Both the position numbers and the translations under genes were made by a program. Below are positions 16,191-28,200 of a stretch of DNA of 64,000 bases, piece after piece. The stretch is taken from positions 315,001 to 379,000 of the forward strand of contig NC_088326.1 of assembly GCF_910592395.1 (NCBI RefSeq). Direction: 5' to 3'. The notes beneath the pieces were generated by a model. That model had not been told where the DNA came from, ran no database searches, and saw only the letters and a program-made list of their open reading frames with translations. This stretch comes from Lineus longissimus (Eukaryota; Nemertea; Pilidiophora; Heteronemertea; Lineidae). Within the stretch, counting starts at the first letter, position 1. Each line of letters starts with the position of its first letter.

Positions 16191-18628
16191 ATTTTATTCA
16201 TCTGCAGCATGGCAAATTTGCCGCAATCAATTTCTTAACAGAAATCATGGATTTGTAACCTAGTGGGGCCTCGGAGACTAATATCGAATATATGAACCAT
16301 CCGAACCCAGCCTCTGGCAGTACGACGTTAGCCAATCGCCTTTTGAAGCAGAAGGTTAAAATAATACCAACTCACAAAGAAAAAATACCATCTCAGTGTG
16401 GAATGACGAGTATTTTAGTCAAACCTTGAGCTAACACAACACGCTGGACCCATCTGGAAACGTAGCAACTCAGAATCGATGCTGATAAGCTAAACATCGC
16501 CGGCGACTGCTTGCTGTTTGCACTTGTAGCAGCGGTTAGATCAACAAAATGACTACACTGAATCGATGCTGAGAGTTTCAAGGCCGAGAAATATTGAGAG
16601 AGGAAGTTCGTTGGTAAACGCTCTGGTTGAACTTTTGTGCCAAAGCGGAGCTCTGTTCCTGTCCTCTCAGCAACACTATGCTCTGCCTTTAGCCCGTAAC
16701 AACAATATAATTACTACATCTCTTGGGCCTCATAACAATAAAAGTGTATGGGGAATGTGATAGAATGAGCCCCGAAACGACCTTCTGCATTAATAGATGA
16801 TAAATTGAACATTCATATACTAAGTGGTGCTAAATTCTCCAATAAAACATCGCTTAATGCGCTGAAGATTCGTTGAGAGTGTTGCGGGGTCGATGGAGTG
16901 GAGTTCAACAAAAACAACAGACGACAACAACAACATATGGCTGCATCTAAATGCTATCTTGACAACGTAGATGTTATGGCAGTAACTTGCAAAAACTAAT
17001 GTGTTGCTGAAAGCGTTAACTGCATCAAAATTTATCAAATGTAAACATCATCTCGCCAAACTTCAAAAGCATCTCCTTCGTCCTTGACCTTGCTATTTTG
17101 ACATCACCATGACACCGTATATATGCATTCCATTGATCATCCTGTCATTATGGCGCATCCTAGTTGGGCTCTTGAGTTGCAAGTGACAGCCACGAGTCAT
17201 GGAGAGAATGGTTGATAAATCTTAATTGTTCTTCAAAGCTGCGTCGAAATTAACCCGTTTTGTCCATGATACAAATGAGAATAAAACAGTTAGTTTTCCC
17301 CTTTGCTACCAGGGGACTAGTCCTGGCTCGAGAGGGACGAGATTTCAGAAGTTCGTATGACGGCGATTTCCATTCAACCCCAGAATCCCCATTATGCAAC
17401 TGCCAGTGAATTAAAGACCAATACCGTTTTCCCTATCAGCTCCCAACCGGCCTTAAATTGATTATTCGTCAGATTAATTCCCCATCACCTTTGATGAAAT
17501 GACGGTATCATTCTTCATTTGTCAATCCTATTCATATTTAACCGCAAACCTATCAAGTGCGCCTTCGGGATGCGGTCGCATCTAAATCATTGACTCGATA
17601 TATGATTCCCTTTTATGTTTGATGGAGTCGTATCACGTGACAGATTAGGATGAAGAGTACAGATGGTATATGATATTGGATTCGAATCAAAAATAAGAAA
17701 CACTCGTCGATCAGCACCAATAGCCACCACAAGGCTCAGATACATACACAGGCCAATTAACTGTCACTGGCTTTCAATAATTCATACCCACTGCCAGTTA
17801 TTTTGTATTGTAGCATTGTTCACGAATCATTAATGACGGTTTTGTATTGCCTCAGTAAGCAGAGCGCTGATTGCAGCATGATCAGAACAATGAACCGTAA
17901 ACCCCTTTGTTTACATTGAGCTGGCCTTCGATGTTGTAATAACACACACAGCAAAAGTATGTTGACTACCTTGGTTGACTACATAACTTATCAGGCTTGA
18001 TGCAGCCTAAATTTCATGCTTATGATATAGCATATTATCTCAACTCCACATAGACAAATCTAAAGACTACCATTTTGACCCCCAAGCTCCTGTCTACCGC
18101 CCTCTTTTGACAGAGCAGGTACCAGCAAACCTGACAGTGTGTCAGAAAGAGAAAAAGAACACAGTTCTCATAACCCATTTCAGCCATCATCGTAAACCAT
18201 TAGCATTCTATTACCGAACGGAGCAAGGCAAACATGGCATCGTAAAGCAAAAGTATGGTTCCATAGTTTGTGTTTACCAGAACAGTGGCAGTAAATACAA
18301 CAAATAAGAAAGTCCACCAAGACATCTGAAGAAAAGGCAACTCCGAGTTTACTATTCCATTAACGAGTACACTGCGTCATATTTGATGCAGCGTTCTCGC
18401 GACTGGTTTGTGATTGTGTGGAAAGCTGATTGTTGCAGCATTAATGGGAATCCGTGATTGTTACATCAGTGACGTAATCGGCGGTTGAACATAAGCGATT
18501 TCTTTTCGAACATTATATTCGCCTGTTACTGACATGTACGCTCTTGGTGAGAATCAGGTTCTTGCTACCGCTGCAATAATGAATCTGCTCCGTGTGATTG
18601 TGGGGCTGGAGATCAGACTTCAGCTCAG

Positions 18629-18790
18629 GTGCTTCCAACCTGCTCCCTGATGAAGGATAGAGAGGAATACTGGCCAAAGGACAACCCAACCTCTGGCTAC
18701 AAAGCTCATGTACTTCAGACCTGCTCCCTTATGATTAATTTAGAGAGGAATACTGGCCAAAGGACACCACCCTGGCTACAAAGCTCTGGG
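18629..18790. repeat. Tandem duplication, about 84-bp unit
   Basis: Copies at about 18629-18710 and 18714-18790 share CCTGCTCCCT, GAGAGGAATACTGGCCAAAG and CTGGCTACAAAGCTC, with a short insertion and a short deletion in the second. Confidence 0.8.
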
Positions 18791-19896
18791 GCTCAGTGCG
18801 GAAACTCTCTAGGACCGCTGACTTCGTTACCGAAAACTGACTGACTGTGTAGAGTGCATCTCAAAAATTCCGAACGCGGAAGAAGAAGAAGACAGACTTT
18901 GTGATGGTTTTCAAAGGAAACGTCACTAAACCATTTGATCAATTTGATCAATTTGAACATTGCACACAACTCGGCACCTCGCCACCAGCGCTAATTGCCG
19001 GGCTAATTGTAACTCCCAGAGGACAGATTATGAGTTAACAATTCCTTAATTGAGTCATTACCGCAGAGACCAATCAGATGTCATTAGCTTCAATTAGCAG
19101 CTTTATTATGATTCATGTGACTTAAGGAAGAGCGTAGTGGGGAACATACACAAGTTGTTCGATTACGAGATAATTACAATTCAATGCTCAGAATACTCTT
19201 TTGGGGACATTGAATCAGATACTCCTTCCTCGTGTATACAATAAGTATTGAAATATCGAGAGGCGGAGAATCTTGAGAACAACTGGTGCCATGATGCGAT
19301 TGGCAAATGTCGGAACAAAATCACCAGATGTTATGTCTTGTTAGGCATGCGGATGACTGCGTTAGGAACACTTTTTCATGCTCACGCCTAACCGGATTCA
19401 ATATCTGAAATGTTTGGTCCAACATCTGCTGATTGCGGTACATCAAGGTCCTCATCAGAGTATTTGGGGTCCACATGAGTCGACTGCAAGGCCAATGTCA
19501 AGGTCATGCAGCCTCTGTAGGGCAACATTAAAACTGGGTATCGGCAGTTTGTTTTTCCATCGTCCATGGCCAGTAGCCTATCCTACAAACAGTAACATGG
19601 TAGCAGGGCATAGTTTGATTTTCGGACAATTTCTCGCTATGTCGTGCCATTGCATGCATATACGTGAAATCTAATCTAAGTCTTGTCTCGCGAAAGGTAA
19701 TCTAGGATAATTGAGATAACTCAACTCCTCAAACATGGTATTACCAGGACATGCAGTTCCGAGATCGCAACTGAGTCCCTTTAAAAACCTCCTACGAGAT
19801 TGCCGGTTATCAAGTTGGGAAGTATAGACTGGTTGGAGAAAGATGGAATATGGCAAGAAAGCATTCGGTTCATTCCCATGCCGGCAACTCGCTGTT

Positions 19897-20409
19897 CTAC
19901 AAAAGTGGGTTTTCGCCAAGCCACTCAAATTTCCAGTGTCCTTGTATCCCTGCGCGGGTTCCAGGCCGCCAGGTGAACACTCTACGGCGCTTAATGTCAA
20001 ACCAAGCATTCTTGATGTATGCCGCGTATAAGTATTCCCGTTGGTAAACATTGTACATCTCGTAGACACCTCGATCCGTCGATGGTTCGATGCGCCATAC
20101 CATCATATCGTCCCGTTCTTGGTTTTTTCTCCACGTAAAAACATGGCGGCGATCATCATCGTACGGCGATTGGGTGGCCGCATATAGGAACTCCTTCTGG
20201 TGTTCATTGTAGATGAAGAACTTCCGGTCACATTTATAATCGTAAGAGGTGGGAATAACCTTCCAGTAGCACATGCTGTCATAATTACCAGGTCCCCATG
20301 TGAATACGCTTCTCCTCTCCGCGTCGAACAGTTTGGCATCAGCCGCGTACAGGTACTCACGGGTGTTAACGTTGAATATTCGGCATATGAATCCCTTTTC
20401 GTTGGCCAT
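19897..20409 (-). CDS. Threefold-repeat, beta-trefoil-like protein, function unknown
   Basis: A single coding exon of 170 residues (ATG 20409, stop 19899-19897). An acceptor (TTTTTGCAG) ends at 20413, three bases before the ATG, and a clean GTAAGT donor at 21061 ends a probable 5' UTR exon, so the transcript is spliced upstream of the start. The protein is three tandem units of about 50-55 residues. Each has an aromatic-rich opening (ICRIFNVN, FFIYNEH, YEMYNVY), then E(Y/F)LYAA, a short acidic stretch, RRxVFTW, and a closing W. Three such units suggest a beta-trefoil fold. There is no signal peptide and no membrane segment, so it is probably cytosolic. The repeat recalls trefoil domains of some insect haemolymph and lectin-like proteins, but I cannot assign a family with certainty. 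Sugar or lipid binding would be a guess. Confidence 0.8.
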   Translation of the reverse strand: MANEKGFICRIFNVNTREYLYAADAKLFDAERRSVFTWGPGNYDSMCYWKVIPTSYDYKCDRKFFIYNEHQKEFLYAATQSPYDDDRRHVFTWRKNQERDDMMVWRIEPSTDRGVYEMYNVYQREYLYAAYIKNAWFDIKRRRVFTWRPGTRAGIQGHWKFEWLGENPLL

Positions 20410-20413
20410 GTTC

Positions 20414-22388
20414 TGCAAAAATACGATATTCATATGAAATCAAACATGCTAGTAGTCATCAAACAACATGTGGTTTTGAATGTGGTACATGTATGGTTAG
20501 AGGTGTTAATAGAATATTATTCCTCCTCTATTTGATGCCCTTAGGATGGATCAGTTTTGGACTAGGAGAGTAGACCAACTAGTATGTTGTAGAATTCCAA
20601 GTGTGTATCACAGCTACGTCTGCCATTAATATACATATATATACACTTGACGGTTTATTTATAAAGCACTCACAATTTTATCTTTTCTGGCAGAAAAAAA
20701 TCAGAACGACTCGAAGTTGACCGAAAGTAAAAGTATAAGATATGACAAGGACAAAGAGCAATCGAGCTTTGAGCTTTGATATACTGTGCGTCCTTCAATC
20801 GACGTGCCTCAGACACAGATTTCCCACAATGCCAAATCATTGATTACCCATGCTAGAGTGGGTGAATAGATTTCTAGTAACAATAGACTCACCCGATCCC
20901 TTGTGACAGGTGATATTGAGGGGTGCAAGACGTGTCTAACACCCCTCTATAATGCATTTGTGAATAGATTCAGACGAGTCTATTGCAGCAGTTACTATCA
21001 CATTCGATATTGGCTGATTGCTCTAAGATTCAAGACCTAGCCTTGTGCGAAAAATACTTACCTCGGCTACTTGTGCAGCAGATATTTCAAAAAGCTTGTT
21101 GAAATGAAAACACTTCCTGACGCTTGACTGGTGAATGCGCTGTGTATACGTGGATACGCGGGCCCTACGTTCGCCCTCGTCGAATGTTTTAAGTGATGTG
21201 TTGAGTTGATAACTAGATCAGACTGTTATATCTGTAATAATTTATGAACCGCCATCAAATTAAGGTCACTCTCTGCGTTGCGCTTTTAGTAGATTTCTAT
21301 CTGATTCCTCTTCTTGTTTTAACTTCACCTTTGGCTACACTGCTCCCCCAAAATACCAGCTAGGCCCATAGACTATATACGTTTACCACATAGGCTAGCG
21401 GTGTTGCTATCGTGTAGCGGCAGCACCAAACGAACGATTTGTTTCGCAAATAACACCAATCTCGGGACTGAGAGTCAAAACGTGAACAACAATCCAAGTT
21501 ACCTGAATAGAATCTGCAGAGAAGCCAGTCACAAAATGAGAGGACTGTGCTTCCATTTGCCTCCTAGACCAGAAGAGACCAAATCTACCCAATGGCGAGA
21601 CTAGCAGATTGCAGAGAAGCCACTGTCTCTCACCATATCACCAAGGGCAGCACTGTCCATAACTAGAGATTCCACAAGACGTTATAATGGAAAGAGCATA
21701 ATGTAAGAAGATATTCTCAGTCTACCTGTTGGAATAGTGACTTGGCAAACAACCCATCATCTGGCCATGTTCATTCAGTGTACCTACATCCGCACTAAAC
21801 GCTGGTAACCATGTACGTAATGTACATACTGCACATATGCATTTGGTTCTATCCTTCAACTGAAGAATATACCACTTGTTGTTTTGTGATCTTGAAATCC
21901 AGTTTTTAAAGTTCGTATCAATGCTCGCACAGTAACACTCTATCTTTTCATATAGTCCACCTGTACACGCCCGATGTCGTCAAGTAATATAGCCGTTTCT
22001 TGATCTGAATCAGTCACGTTGAGTCAATATGGACTTAAATCACAGACGGCTCTCGCCATATCAGCTACGAATCAACAGGTTTATATGACAAATGTCACCG
22101 CTTGGACTCATGCAGACATCTTGACCCTCAATGTATTGACATTGCTCAGTGTATAGTACCCCCAGGTATATGGCACGGCTTAACCCGACGGCCATGAGGG
22201 AATTCCTTTATGGCCCAGTGGTTGGCGCGTTGGCCCCAGAGTGGAAGTTAAGCAACGTTGCGCGCGGTCAACCTTTGGATCGGTGACCTGCACGTACAAT
22301 ATACTCAGCTTCCCGACAACGCGCAGGCGGAGGCTGCTGGGAGTTCAGTATGCATACAGGAGTGAACGCAATGTCATAGCAAGAAAAG

Positions 22389-22437
<49 letters not shown>

Positions 22438-25164
22438 CCATACAAAATTCTTTTTCGAGATTTTATTTTTGGTGAACAGTTGACTGTTTGCTGATATGAC
22501 GTCAGTTGAATATGAACTTTTAAGTTCTTTTAGAGCATATTTTCAATTTTTTTCTTCTCTCTAGATATTTTAATTTTTGGTGAAAATTGTTTATTGTTAT
22601 AGCGTCCGTTTCACATGCTTTACACTCACATTTACGTGCATTCACTGTACATATTGCATGAATAAAGCACGAGTTGATGGCCGAAACACATCTACGCAAA
22701 CGAATTGAAAGTTTTAATTACTCTCGAAATAAAACATGACTCAGATAAAACCTCCAACATCATGTCATACTGGTGCACTGATGAATAAATCAGAATCTGG
22801 TTCTCCTCGGCAGGTGCTTGACTTGAAATGTAAATCAAACCACCTTTTTTAATGAATAACTTCATTGATATTCTATATCAAGTGAAAACAAATATTTCGC
22901 CTCCTCTTCTAATGGGCGACGAAACCACAACTGAAGGACTCATAGGATCAATCGATTGAGGTATGGCGAAGTGCAGAAAGGAGGACATTTTTTTAAGTCT
23001 GGGGGATTTATAAACATCGGGAGATGTTAATATGAAATGCGTTACCATCGGAAAGATGTTAATTTAAAGTTACGCTTCATATTTCTTAATCAGTGTAGGT
23101 TTTTCCAGTTTTAATGTACAGGACAGTCAGTTCTGGTGAATATAATGGGAGAAGTTACGGAGTTGCAGTGTGGGTTTATTGTTGTGTCAGCAATGTCTGT
23201 GTGAAAGCAGTATCTTGTATGTGATAGGAAGTAAACCTATAGGCATGATGGCTACATAGACATGCGTTAATCCTACCCATACAAACACGAGGCAGAGAAT
23301 TGTGAAAATGAGCTCAGGTCTAGAGATGCGTGCATTCATCATAACCATACTCATGGTAAAAGAACGCTGTTCATTAGTATAGTGCACGTTTTCCATACCA
23401 ATATCCACATTTAAGATCAGATTGCAGTGATAATGTGTAGAAGACGTTGGTCAGCATCTGTTGAAATCAACCCAATGAATATACACCAACAATGTGGCAA
23501 ATATGTCTGCATGATAGCGATAATTATGGTTTTGTTGCTCAGAGTTGAGACACGACAGGTGCTGCCAGTACGAAGCTCTCCTTGACAACTTGTGCTTGCG
23601 TCTAGATAGATGAATAGGGAAAGCAAGATGTATTATAATGTCTTGAATTCAGGAATTCCTCGAGAAATCAGCAATGGTTTGCCGGTGTAGTGGTAAAAAT
23701 TGACCGAACCGTTTCAGAACCTGACCCGAGTTCACGGAATAGTTTTGCCTGGCCTTGCCAACCCAGCCAGGTAGCCATCAGAAGCTAAACTGCAGGTTTC
23801 TCCTCGTCAGCTATTTAGCTAACCTCGTTTGCTATATTCAGCACCAGAACGAAAGGAAGGCGTGAACACTCACGGCCGTGTATTATTTTCTGTTTGCAGT
23901 GAGGGAGAGGTATCTCCGAGAGCCAATCCACATTCGTAGAAAACACGAGTAGCCGCGGACCCGTGCGTGACAATTGCCCTTTCTCAAGGGAATTTGGAGT
24001 ACGTCTGTCGGGGCCCGGATCACGAAATTCGATCTAGGCGGAACGGATTTTGAGATTTCACTCGTGTTTACTGCTATTACTTCAACATGATAGGTGAGCT
24101 ACGTAATTTCCCTTAAATTTTCTTTCCAGTTCCGCCAGCTTGAGGGTTTATGCATTGCCTTGACGTATATTTTGTAGGTAACTGGATTTTCCGATCCCTT
24201 GGCTCAGTTGGTTAGAGGACTTGGCTTAAGGGTTTGGCACTTTTGAAAGTCGTTGGATAACTTTGATCTAGAATATCGAAATGCATTTAACCTTTTACCT
24301 GTGTACGTTTCAGCAAACTTTATTTGGATTTCGTGTACATTTGTCCGCTGTTGTGAATGTAAAGCATAGTAAAGTTAGGGTGCAGCGAAAATGAATATGT
24401 TACGTGAATAATTCAATACTTTGAATGACCTGAAGGTATAAAGGCAACTGGAAGCAGATTATGTAGAAAGATTATATTTGGATGTAACAGAACTGGGTAC
24501 TTCAGATCTATTAATTGGCTCTTGTTTAATGAAGATATTTTCAAGGTCCCTCTGGGCCACTATGCTAAAAAATCTAACCCTTACAGAATTGTTCAAGTTG
24601 AAAAGAAGATATTATATCTTACGATTATCCAACGAAACCAGTTTTTTACTGTCAGGATAATTGGACTTCATGTTGAAATTTCGTACTGAAATTCTAAGAT
24701 GGCTGCATGCCATGAAATTGAGAAGCTTGATATCAACCTGATACGTTAGTATGTTTGTGAACGGATGGTGTTTCCTGATGGTGTTTCCAGTTGTGTCTTC
24801 GCCTTTGTTTGTTGACCAAAGTATGTAATACGCCAATGGGTGAATGTTCCTTGGTGATAACGCATGTCCGCCTTCGCCATTTATCTACATTTTTCAGTAT
24901 CAAAGATTATACTTTCGGCGCCAAGATAAACGGCCAATGGTAGCTTCGCATATTTGGAATATGTGCAGGGGCACTGGGGGGCGAAACTGATAGTTGGCGA
25001 AATCAAATGTTCATACTTACAATCAGAGATTGGTTCTTGCTAATGCAATGAAGATTTGCCATGTATTCGAACTCTTTGAGTCTTTGCAGTCAGAATACTT
25101 CTGATTGTCTGTTCGTATACTGGTCGTATCAGCCAACCTGTCAGTTTTCTCTCTTATTTTTCAG
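20414..25164. other. Interval between the trefoil-like gene and the MTCL gene
   Basis: This contains the probable 5' UTR exon of the trefoil-like gene (ending at 21062 on the minus strand), a 5S-related SINE at 22184-22437, and, nearer 25 kb, the upstream region of the MTCL gene. An acceptor (CTTATTTTTCAG) at 25164 shows that the MTCL start exon is preceded by at least one untranslated exon. A possible one ends near 24091 (ATGATAG followed by GTGAGC), in a GC-richer patch at 23.9-24.1 kb, but I cannot confirm it. No other coding exon is supported. Confidence 0.45.
22184..22437 (+). mobile_element. 5S rRNA-related SINE (SINE3-like), tRNA-like insert, long T tail
   Basis: The segment keeps three stretches of 5S rRNA in order: ACGGCCAT (22188-22195), the pol III A-block AAGTTAAGCAACGTTG (22245-22260) and the C-block-like CTTTGGATCGGTGACC (22273-22288), then CTGGGAGTTCAG-type sequence (from about 22337) matching the 5S 3' part after an insertion. 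Between the first two, TGGCCCAGTGG (22211-22221) also fits a tRNA A box. The element ends in 46 T residues (22392-22437). Extra sequence inside and the tail argue for a retroposed 5S-derived SINE rather than a working 5S gene. Confidence 0.6.
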
Positions 25165-25250
25165 GTTTTTCGCAATTCGAATGGACACTCTGACGACAGT
25201 CGTCACGTGATAACAAAATGATGAATAGATTCTCTTGAGACGATTGCGCA

Positions 25251-28200
25251 ATGAGTTCCAAGCATGACAGATCAAGTTCGGTCAGTTGTGCCAAATTTGA
25301 GCCGCAGACTTGGCGAAAGGACAGATGCAAGCGATGTTTTAGACTTGAACATCAGCACGGTGGAACAGACGACAATTCGGCTGTTCCGAAAGTGGAGAAA
25401 GCTAGTTCGAAAGAAGAAGGAGCAGAGGCTCCAAAACCTCAACTAGGCGGTTTCAGCGGTAGGGGGCGCCCGCGGGCGGAGAGTGTTGATTCCGCAACGA
25501 CCGCCGATTCAAAACTGTTGGTGGATGTTTCTAAATTGCGGACTAGTACCGACGAGAAAGAGGGGAATACAAAACAGTCGACTGGCAGCTCGCCGAATAA
25601 GCTACCTGTTGATCTAGATAAATCTAATGCTAATGCTAGGCCTACCTCAACATTGAAGGGTGATAGTGAAACACGAACTGGGGGAGGGGAGAAAACGGAA
25701 AACCTTGCCAGGCCTCTACGTAATGATGACATTCCAGTTTCTTCTTCGCCCTGTAAAGAACCTCAGGCAAACACTAGCGCAAAAATAGATACAAGAGGTA
25801 GCACGTCTGCAGGAAGCACTGTTGCCAATGCGAAGCAGACGGTACAAGATGGTGCTAGGCAACAGGTCCCTGTGGTAACCAGTCCCTCAAAACCGGAGGG
25901 CGAAGGAGGTACCACATCGATGAGTAGATCAACTGGTCCACAAAAATCATCCGGCAAAGATGCTTTGAAATCTGGGAATACGACGATTGATTCAAGTTCT
26001 CAAAAGTCTTCAACCGCCGGCGAAAAGCAACTGGATAGGCCTGCTGATAAGACGGGTGGAAAAGTAAAAGCTGTTGGGGCATCGAAACCGGTTGATCCCG
26101 GTACGAAATCTACTGCTGATTCTAGTTCAACGTCAGGGAGTGCGAAGGTGGCTGGGAAGTATGTACAGGACGATACTGACGTGGACTTGGATTCTATACA
26201 AAAGAACTTGGAGCGGTATAGACAGGAGTTGAATGAGCCCCCTGGCCGGGAGAAGAACCTGGACAGGATTACGAAGGGTTTGGCTCTGCTGAAGCAGGAA
26301 CGGACTAGTCCCGAGGCGAGTCCTGGCCCCGCCCGGGCTCTCTCCGCTAGCAAGCGCAGTCCCTCTCCAACTGGATTGAAATCCAAACCGATTTCGGTCA
26401 AGACAAAGGACCTAAAGCAAGAGGATTCGGACTCAACTAGCCCAGAGTCCCCGGGCAATATAGGTCTCAGTCTAGACAGTACGATCATTATCGAGAGTAC
26501 GAAGTTTAAGAATGGGAAATTAGGAGAGAAGGGGGCGAAAGTGCCCGCGAATCCGAGAGCCGGAGTCAAGGAAACGGATCTGGACGCGGCGTTGGCAACG
26601 CAGCAGGCAAAGGAGAGGCTGCATGCGGAGAGAGAGGCCAAGGGGAAAGGACGCAAGGAAGATATTGATCTGACATACGTCGGCGACTTGGAGGACGATC
26701 TGTTTGAGTTGGAGGACAAGTGCGATGCCCTGGAGAAGGAAAACAGGACTTTAAAGCGAGAGCTATCTGAGACGGAGCTGAAACAAGACGATTCGCAAAA
26801 ACGGCTTGAACATTTGCGCATGCGCTACGAGCAGGTCGAGGAAAAGAAGGCTCTGCTGGAGGAGGAGAATCGTCTGTTGAGTGAGCAGATGTCATCGTCT
26901 GGACCGGGGCGATTTTCTCCTGATTCGGATAGGCCCAGAGATACGATTGAGATGGAGGATAAACTCAAGGAGACGGAGTTGGTTTGCGAGATTCTGAAGG
27001 AGGAGAATGAGGAGCTTAGGAACGAGATTGAGGAGATGAGGTTGGAAATGGAGGAGATGCATGATCACTTCCGGGATGAGGAGGAGGCCATTGCTTTCCG
27101 AGAATTACAAAAAGAACTCGAAATCACCGCGAAAAATTGCCGGATTTTGCAATTTAAATTACGGAAATCTGAACGAAAGAACGAACAGATTGAAAATGAA
27201 CGACAGGATTACGAGGATAAGGTCAGGAAAATGGAGGCCCAATTTCAGAGTGCAGACGACAAGTTGCATATCCGGGAACTCGAAGAGGAACTGCGAATGG
27301 CAAAAGAGGTTTCTGTACGTCTCCATGACGAGTTGGAATTCGTTGAAGACAAGCGCACGAAATTTGAAGACGAGAACGCGCGGCTGAATGAGAGGTTGAA
27401 GATGTCGGATAATGAACGGGTAACTCTGGAGAACCAGCTCGAGCGATTGCGCAATGACGTGAGTAGTTTTCCGCCATCTTGGTTTGTTTGTCAACCTCGT
27501 TTCAAGTGTTAGCTAACTTCATTTATCAAGACGATTCAACTATTACATCGTTTTGGATCTAATTATTGGCATGTCAACTCACAAAACACTATACTTGCAA
27601 AATGTTTTATGGACATTCCCTAAGGATGAGACCAAAGCACTGGAACGAGGTTGTCATTTTCTTCACTTCACTTCCAGATACAGTTAGTAGAATTGTCAAT
27701 ACAAAGTGGCAACCATGGTGTTTAACATTTTACCGATTTCCCTACGCGGCGTTTAGTTTATGATTTATAACTTGGCAAAAGTTGTCAACCTCGGAGGCAA
27801 AACTGTACAGTACCAGCAAAGACTTATAAGCACACTCAAATCTCCACCTCCGGCGGAACCGTGCTACGTAATTAGAAACAATGGTTTGTCAGCTACAGGC
27901 GCGAGACCGTCACCGAGAAATGACATTTCTTTAGATACATTGGTTTGATGAATAGATTGGGTTCCTATGGCAGCGAAGACGTAGGCGATGTCAGGTTGTG
28001 CTTCCAGTTAAAGGGTGAATCACTTTTTTTCACAGTTGTCAATAATGTGTTAACATGTGAACCCATAAGGTCAGTCACTAGTTTACCCTCACATGCTAGT
28101 TTGGGTAGACCAATGGATGTGGAACAGTCTCCGATAACAGTTTATTTCGAATTCTCAATTTCTGCATTGAGCGTCCATGATTCGGCTGCGTACAGAAACA

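Larger units (their letters stand above)
12895..19670. other. Gene-poor interval between FKBP11 and the trefoil-like gene
   Basis: I see no coding exon I can support in about 6.8 kb. Short frames up to about 98 codons occur at chance level. Recognisable items are a mixed TCG/TCA microsatellite at 14487-14530, an imperfect duplication at 15991-16190 and another at 18629-18790. A distal promoter, UTR exons or a non-coding RNA could be here but nothing in the sequence shows it. Confidence 0.5.

Noticed and set aside
19671-20069. 132-codon minus-strand frame overlapping the trefoil-like gene
   Set aside because: It is a shifted frame of the same exon; the threefold repeat appears only in the chosen frame.
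22241-22483. 80-codon frame ending in a poly-Phe run
   Set aside because: It reads through the SINE and its T tail; the Phe run is the 46-base T stretch.
23683-23730. tRNA-like GCCGGTGTAGTGG
   Set aside because: Only the A-box part fits; no pairing arms and a poor B box.
24196-24235. tRNA-like TTGGCTCAGTTGGTTAGAG
   Set aside because: Good A box, but no B box or cloverleaf downstream within tRNA distance. Possibly a SINE fragment, too weak to call.
26000-26821. 273-codon minus-strand frame with Ser/Phe-rich product
   Set aside because: Antisense shadow of the Glu/Lys-rich MTCL exon; biased codons on one strand leave the other free of stops.
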